Below, piece after piece: positions 60,732 through 64,000 of a stretch of 64,000 nt of DNA (positions within the stretch are counted from its first letter, which is position 1; every line of letters begins with the position of its first letter). The DNA comes from Pseudonocardia benzenivorans CB1190. Lineage in GTDB: Bacteria; Actinomycetota; Actinomycetes; Mycobacteriales; Pseudonocardiaceae. A program made the translations under genes and the position numbers. The stretch is taken from positions 248,001 to 312,000 of the forward strand of contig NC_015312.1 in the NCBI RefSeq assembly GCF_000196675.2, given 5' to 3'. The notes beneath the pieces are model-generated. The model made no database searches. It saw only the letters and a program-made list of their open reading frames with translations, and was not told the origin of the DNA.

Positions 60732-61454
60732 GTGCGCTCGATGCAGCGGGTGGTCGCGATCCTCGAGGCCGTCGCCGCATCCCGCGGGCCCGCCACCGCG
60801 GCCCGGGTCAGCGCCGGGACCGAGCTCTCCATCTCGACGGTCTCGCGGATCATGCGTGATCTCGCCGAGGAGCAGATGCTCGACCGTCTGGACGACGGCT
60901 CGTATCTGCTCGGGTCGCGCATGTTCAAGCTGGTCCGCGACGCCCGGGAGGGCGGCGACGCGATGGCCACGATCCACCGGGTGCTCGCCGAGCTGCGCGA
61001 CCGGACGGGCGAGACGGCGTCGCTGCACGTTCGTCGTGACGACACCCGCGTGTGCATCGCGTCGGTCGACAGCCGCCACGAGCTACGCCGGGTCGTGCCG
61101 GTCGGCGACGCGATCCCACTGGTGGGCACCGCCACCGGGCACGTCCTCATGGCCGAGCTGTCCGCCGCCGAGCAGACCGCGCTGATCGACCGGGCGCGGG
61201 CGACCTCGTCGCGGGTCGAGCTGTTGGGCCGGCTGCGCGAGGCCGCCGAGAACGGCTGGGCCGTGCAGGCCGACGGGCTGATCTCCGGCGTCACCGGGGT
61301 CGCGGCGCCGGTCCGGGTAAGTGGGCGGATCGTCGCGGCCGTGACCCTCTCCGGCCCGACGACGCGGATGCCGACCGAGGTCGTCGAGAAGATCCTGCCC
61401 GACCTCGAGGAGGCGGCGCGCCGGATCGAGCCGTGGGTGCGGGAGCCGTCCTAA
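60732..61454 (+). CDS. IclR-family transcriptional regulator
   Basis: 240 residues if begun at the GTG at 60732, seven bases after GGAAGGGG; GTG codons at 60711 and 60726 are alternatives. The N-terminal winged helix (SMQRVVAILEAVAAS, then STVSRIMRDLAEEQMLDRLDDGSYLLGSRMF) is followed by the IclR effector domain (LHVRRDDTRVCIASVDSRHELRR, PLVGTATGHVLMAEL, GLISGVTGVAAPVR, IVAAVTLSGPTTRM). IclR proteins control catabolic genes in response to small acids or aromatics. It sits between the CaiB operon and the isomerase-propeller-YCII operon, so it is the likely regulator of both. Its stop overlaps the stop of the convergent isomerase gene by four bases. Confidence 0.88.
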   Translation: MRSMQRVVAILEAVAASRGPATAARVSAGTELSISTVSRIMRDLAEEQMLDRLDDGSYLLGSRMFKLVRDAREGGDAMATIHRVLAELRDRTGETASLHVRRDDTRVCIASVDSRHELRRVVPVGDAIPLVGTATGHVLMAELSAAEQTALIDRARATSSRVELLGRLREAAENGWAVQADGLISGVTGVAAPVRVSGRIVAAVTLSGPTTRMPTEVVEKILPDLEEAARRIEPWVREPS

Positions 61455-62251
61455 CCGGCGAGTGCGGCCCGCCCACCCGCGGCGGCCCGGCCGGCCGCCT
61501 CGGAGAGCGGCAGCGCGTTGTGGTCGCGCGACAGCACCTCCACCGCGAGCGGCGCGTCGATGCCCAGGCGGTCGAGCTCGATCAGCCAGCTGTGCAGGTC
61601 GATCACCCCGTCCCCGGGAGTGAGGCGGAACTCCAGAGCGTCCTCGACCGGATCGGGCCGTGGCGTGGCGAGCATGTCGTTGAGCTGCACCGACACCACC
61701 AGGTGGGCGTAGGGCTCGAGGTCTTCCGGGCCGACGCCCGCTCGGTGCACGTGGTAGGCGTCGAGCACGATCCCGGCGTTCGACGCACCCGACGCCGTGA
61801 TCAGGGCGGCGGCGGCCGCGGGTGTCGACACCGGCGAGTTGGCGCGCGGCTCGAAGCCGACGGTCAGCCCGTGCTCGGCGGCCCGCGCGCACATGCCGGC
61901 GAAGCGCTCCGCGAGCCGGGGTTCTTCCACAGCGGCGAGCTGGATCGTCGTCACCTGGCGGCAGCCGAGTGCGTCGGCCAGCGCGAAGACGGCCTCCTCG
62001 TCGTCACGGCCGCCGGAGTCCCAGCCCTTGAGCGGCTCGATCTCCGGCGCGGGGAAACCGCCGAGGGCGGCGACGACGGCGTCGATCCCCGCCGCGACCA
62101 CCTCGGCGGGCGCGAGCGCGAGACCGGTGAAACCGGCCGCCTCGGCGGCGCGGACCCTGTCGCGCAACGAGTGTCGCGGTGGCTTGCTCATGTGTTCGCC
62201 GGTCAGCGTGAAGTAGCTGGCGACGAGGTCGGTGCGGTCGAGAAGGCCCAC
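61451..62251 (-). CDS. Xylose-isomerase-like TIM-barrel protein (sugar phosphate isomerase/epimerase family)
   Basis: 266 residues beginning with GTG 62251, one base after the stop of the propeller gene. AP_endonuc_2 (PF01261) TIM barrel: AAEAAGFTGLALAPAEVVAAG, LGCRQVTTIQLAA, LTVGFEPRANSPVSTPAAAAAL (metal-binding Glu in GFEP), NAGIVLDAYHVHRAG (Asp and His ligands), VSVQLNDML and APLAVEVLSRDHNALP. The metal-site residues of the family are present, so an isomerase, epimerase or dehydratase activity on a polyol, sugar or inositol-like compound is plausible. It is the last gene of the YCII-propeller-isomerase operon. The substrate is unknown. Confidence 0.83.
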   Translation of the reverse strand: MGLLDRTDLVASYFTLTGEHMSKPPRHSLRDRVRAAEAAGFTGLALAPAEVVAAGIDAVVAALGGFPAPEIEPLKGWDSGGRDDEEAVFALADALGCRQVTTIQLAAVEEPRLAERFAGMCARAAEHGLTVGFEPRANSPVSTPAAAAALITASGASNAGIVLDAYHVHRAGVGPEDLEPYAHLVVSVQLNDMLATPRPDPVEDALEFRLTPGDGVIDLHSWLIELDRLGIDAPLAVEVLSRDHNALPLSEAAGRAAAGGRAALAG

Positions 62252-62252
62252 G

Positions 62253-63320
62253 TCATTCTGCCTTTGCGGGCACGAGCGCCATACCGTGCGTCCCGCCGAA
62301 GCCCGGCCCGATGTTGTTGTCGAGCGTCGCGACGACCTCGTACGTCGTCAGGTCGACGACGCTCACCGAGCCGGTCTTGAGGTTGGCGACGAACGCCGTG
62401 TTCCCGTCGGCGGAGAACCGCGTGGTGAACGGCAGCTCGTCGACCTCGACCGCCGCGAGCAGTGTCATCGAGTCCGGATCGACGACGTTGACCCGGCCGC
62501 TGACCGGCCCCGGCGGGCTGTCGGGGGAGGGGAACAGGAACTCGGTGACGACGACGCGCCCGTCCGGCGCCACCCGCAGCGCGGACACGTACTCGTCGAA
62601 GTCGAGCCGGCCGACGACCTCGTCGGTCGCGGTGTCGATCTTCAGCAGCCGCGGGGTCGGGGTGCCGGGCGGCGGGGCGGCCTTGTTGAGCTGGCCCTGC
62701 GAGACGTTGATGACCAGGCTCATCATCGGCGTGGCGACGAACGCGAACCGGCCGTCGGGGGAGCAGTCGATCTCCTCCGCGCCGCCGGGCGAGGCGATCT
62801 CGGTGAGCTGCCGACGTTCCCGGAGGTCGGCGACCGAGATGACCGGCGCTTCCTTGTGCGCCACATAGGCCTTCGACCCGTCCGGCGTGATCGCCATCCA
62901 GTGCGCGTTGCGGGCCTGCAGCGGGATGTTGGCGACGACCTGCCGGCTCGCGGCGTCGAGCACGACGATGCCGTTGCCGCCGTCACCGGTCTCGACGCCG
63001 GTGTAGATGAGGTCGGCCGCCGGGTCGAACTCGACGTCGTGTGGCGCCTCGTACGGGCTGATGTCGATGATGTCGACGACCTTGCGTGCGTCGACGTCGA
63101 TCACCGAGATCTCGTGCGCCTTCGGCTTGCCCTCGTTGTACGCGCCGGCCCGGTAGGTGTGGGCGAGATAGGCGAGTCGGCGGCCGGCGTCGAAGGCCAT
63201 CTCGTGCGGCTGGGCGACGAGGCCCTCGACCGTCTCGAGCTTCTCGAGTGTCGAGGCATCGAAGAAGTCCAGCGTGCAACCGAACTGGCTGCACACCAGC
63301 AGGACGTCGCTGCGGCTCAC
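62253..63320 (-). CDS. YVTN-type beta-propeller protein
   Basis: 355 residues from the GTG at 63320, overlapping the stop of the YCII-like gene (GTGA at 63317-63320). It consists of repeated four-strand blades with the YVTN/lactonase pattern: PHEMAFDAGRRLAYLAHT, PHDVEFDPAADLIYTGV, AHWMAITPDGSKAYVAHK, EEIDCSPDGRFAFVAT, VSALRVAPDGRVVVTEF, TTRFSADGNTAFVANL. No signal peptide is seen, so it is probably cytoplasmic. Propellers of this kind serve as binding scaffolds or as lactonases; catalytic residues cannot be assigned. Context in a putative catabolic operon would fit a lactonase, but this is only a suggestion. Confidence 0.8.
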   Translation of the reverse strand: MSRSDVLLVCSQFGCTLDFFDASTLEKLETVEGLVAQPHEMAFDAGRRLAYLAHTYRAGAYNEGKPKAHEISVIDVDARKVVDIIDISPYEAPHDVEFDPAADLIYTGVETGDGGNGIVVLDAASRQVVANIPLQARNAHWMAITPDGSKAYVAHKEAPVISVADLRERRQLTEIASPGGAEEIDCSPDGRFAFVATPMMSLVINVSQGQLNKAAPPPGTPTPRLLKIDTATDEVVGRLDFDEYVSALRVAPDGRVVVTEFLFPSPDSPPGPVSGRVNVVDPDSMTLLAAVEVDELPFTTRFSADGNTAFVANLKTGSVSVVDLTTYEVVATLDNNIGPGFGGTHGMALVPAKAE

Positions 63321-63607
63321 GCCGGCACCTCCAGGTTCAGCGCCGGGTCTGCGAGACCGGCCGTGAACTGGACCAGCTCGTAGGTGGCGGTGCCGTCGAC
63401 GACGAACGGGTCGCCGTCGAAGATCGTGCGGGCAGCGGCCTCGTCCTGTCCGTGGGCCACGATCACGCCACCGGGCGCGCCGATGCGCGGACCGGAGAAC
63501 AGGAACCGGTGCGCGTCGACGTTCTCCTGCACGAAGGACTTGTGGGCCGCGAACAGCGGGCCGTCCCGGTCGATCTCGCGGTGGTACGTCAGCAGGCACA
63601 CGAACAT
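63317..63607 (-). CDS. YCII-related domain protein
   Basis: 96 residues from ATG 63607. A ferredoxin-like alpha-beta protein of the YCII family: MFVCLLTYHREIDRD at the start, HKSFVQENVDAHRFLFSGPRIG, GGVIVAHGQDEAAARTIFDGDPFVVDG and a final ATYELVQFTAGLADP. The His after TY and the acidic residue of GDPF occupy the conserved positions of YciI, thought to be a small-molecule hydrolase or dehydrochlorinase-like fold. It is the first gene of an operon with the propeller and the isomerase, coupled by a GTGA overlap, and divergent from the LLM monooxygenase. Confidence 0.85.
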   Translation of the reverse strand: MFVCLLTYHREIDRDGPLFAAHKSFVQENVDAHRFLFSGPRIGAPGGVIVAHGQDEAAARTIFDGDPFVVDGTATYELVQFTAGLADPALNLEVPA

Positions 63608-63695
63608 GGCGGTCGTCCTCGATCCGTCCGGCGGGTACCGGCCCGATCATTCCCCCGGGCCGTCGGTCACGTCCAGGGTTCGGCGGCTTCCAATT

Positions 63696-63717
63696 CTCAC
63701 TTGATGGTTGTTACGCT
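63696..63717. promoter_or_regulatory. Shared regulatory element, copy 2 (YCII/monooxygenase divergent region)
   Basis: CTCACTTGATG, 5 variable bases, TACGCT; same layout as 60620-60641. It lies between the YCII-like gene and the flavin monooxygenase gene. Confidence 0.55.
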
Positions 63718-63797
63718 CACTCAGCGACTCGTGATTGTGGCGAATCGAACAGGACGATCGAGGGGCCGACGACGACGCGGCCGGAGAAGGAGGAGGC

Positions 63798-64000
63798 GTG
63801 TCCGCAGGCCGCGCCAAGGAGATCCGCTTCAACGCGCTCGAGCAGGGCAACCCGAGCTTCCAGTCGTTCGGGCTGTGGGCCCACCCGCGCGACAAGGCGG
63901 TCGACTACACGTCGATCCGGTACTGGGCCGAGTACGCGCAGCTGTTGGAGCGCGGCCTGTTCGACAACCTCTTCATCGCCGACGTCTACGGCATGCCCGA
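63798..64000 (+). CDS. N-terminal part of an LLM-class flavin monooxygenase (NtaA/SnaA/DszA type; 3' cut by window)
   Basis: The first 67 codons, from the GTG at 63798 with AAGGAGGAGG upstream. The sequence KEIRFNALEQGNPSFQSFGLWAHPRDKAVDYT, then YWAEYAQLLERGLFDNLFIADVYG, is the N-terminus of the NtaA/SnaA/DszA branch of bacterial luciferase-like monooxygenases, which oxidise substrates such as nitrilotriacetate, sulfones or other xenobiotics with reduced FMN and oxygen. It is divergent from the YCII-propeller-isomerase operon and shares its promoter region, so it probably belongs to the same catabolic unit. The flavin reductase it needs is not in the window. Confidence 0.88.
   Translation, partial: MSAGRAKEIRFNALEQGNPSFQSFGLWAHPRDKAVDYTSIRYWAEYAQLLERGLFDNLFIADVYGMP

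Overview
This is a very GC-rich, gene-dense actinobacterial chromosome segment. Frequent GTG starts, TGATG/ATGA stop-start overlaps, IdeR-type iron boxes, a rifamycin-associated element, an ECF41 sigma factor and a Pat-type aminotransferase suggest a Pseudonocardiaceae-like actinomycete; the genus is an inference. No insertion sequence, CRISPR array or prophage was seen.

Layout. 0-16 kb holds ordinary chromosomal genes: the tail of a GMC oxidoreductase, an M3 peptidase, an atypical OmpR-type regulator, a GlsB stress protein, pat, a dienelactone-hydrolase homologue with Asp where the catalytic Cys should be, acetoacetyl-CoA synthetase, tRNA-Ser(GCU) and tRNA-Arg(ACG), a TetR/NmrA divergent pair, a cation/proton antiporter, a scar where a flavoprotein gene and a sigma-factor gene were fused by deletion, an HD-GYP/LuxR fusion, and a DODA-type dioxygenase.

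16.2-49.1 kb is an iron-siderophore locus arranged around a divergent, iron-boxed promoter region (20.1-20.3 kb). Leftward lie a siderophore-binding lipoprotein and two FecCD-type permeases. Rightward lies one apparent 28.7-kb operon: an ornithine N5-hydroxylase, a heterodimeric ABC exporter, and a single 7912-residue, six-module NRPS ending in a thioesterase, followed by a terminator. Adenylation codes read by hand give N5-acyl(formyl)-hydroxyornithine, unknown, hydroxyornithine, Thr, hydroxyornithine, unknown, with E domains after modules 1-4. This matches the mycobacterial exochelin plan (fhOrn-bAla-hOrn-aThr-hOrn) but on one chain and with a sixth residue. The two condensation domains feeding the hydroxyornithine modules, and only those two, have Leu in place of the catalytic second His. 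I propose that they acylate the side-chain N-hydroxyamine to form backbone hydroxamates. The E domain after residue 2 looks degenerate, as expected if that residue is achiral. No formyltransferase, MbtH protein or uptake ATPase is visible.

49.1-54.3 kb: a rifampicin monooxygenase (rox) behind a near-perfect rifamycin-associated element; an AhpD-like protein divergent from an ECF41 sigma factor with matching candidate promoters on both sides; a MOSC protein; an AlkZ-like winged-helix protein.

54.3-64 kb: an orphan peptide-type ABC binding protein, an O-methyltransferase, and what looks like a catabolic regulon (thiolase, carboxymuconolactone-decarboxylase-like protein, CaiB CoA-transferase, IclR regulator, TIM-barrel isomerase, beta-propeller, YCII protein, LLM flavin monooxygenase cut by the window end). 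A shared sequence element lies in both of its divergent promoter regions.
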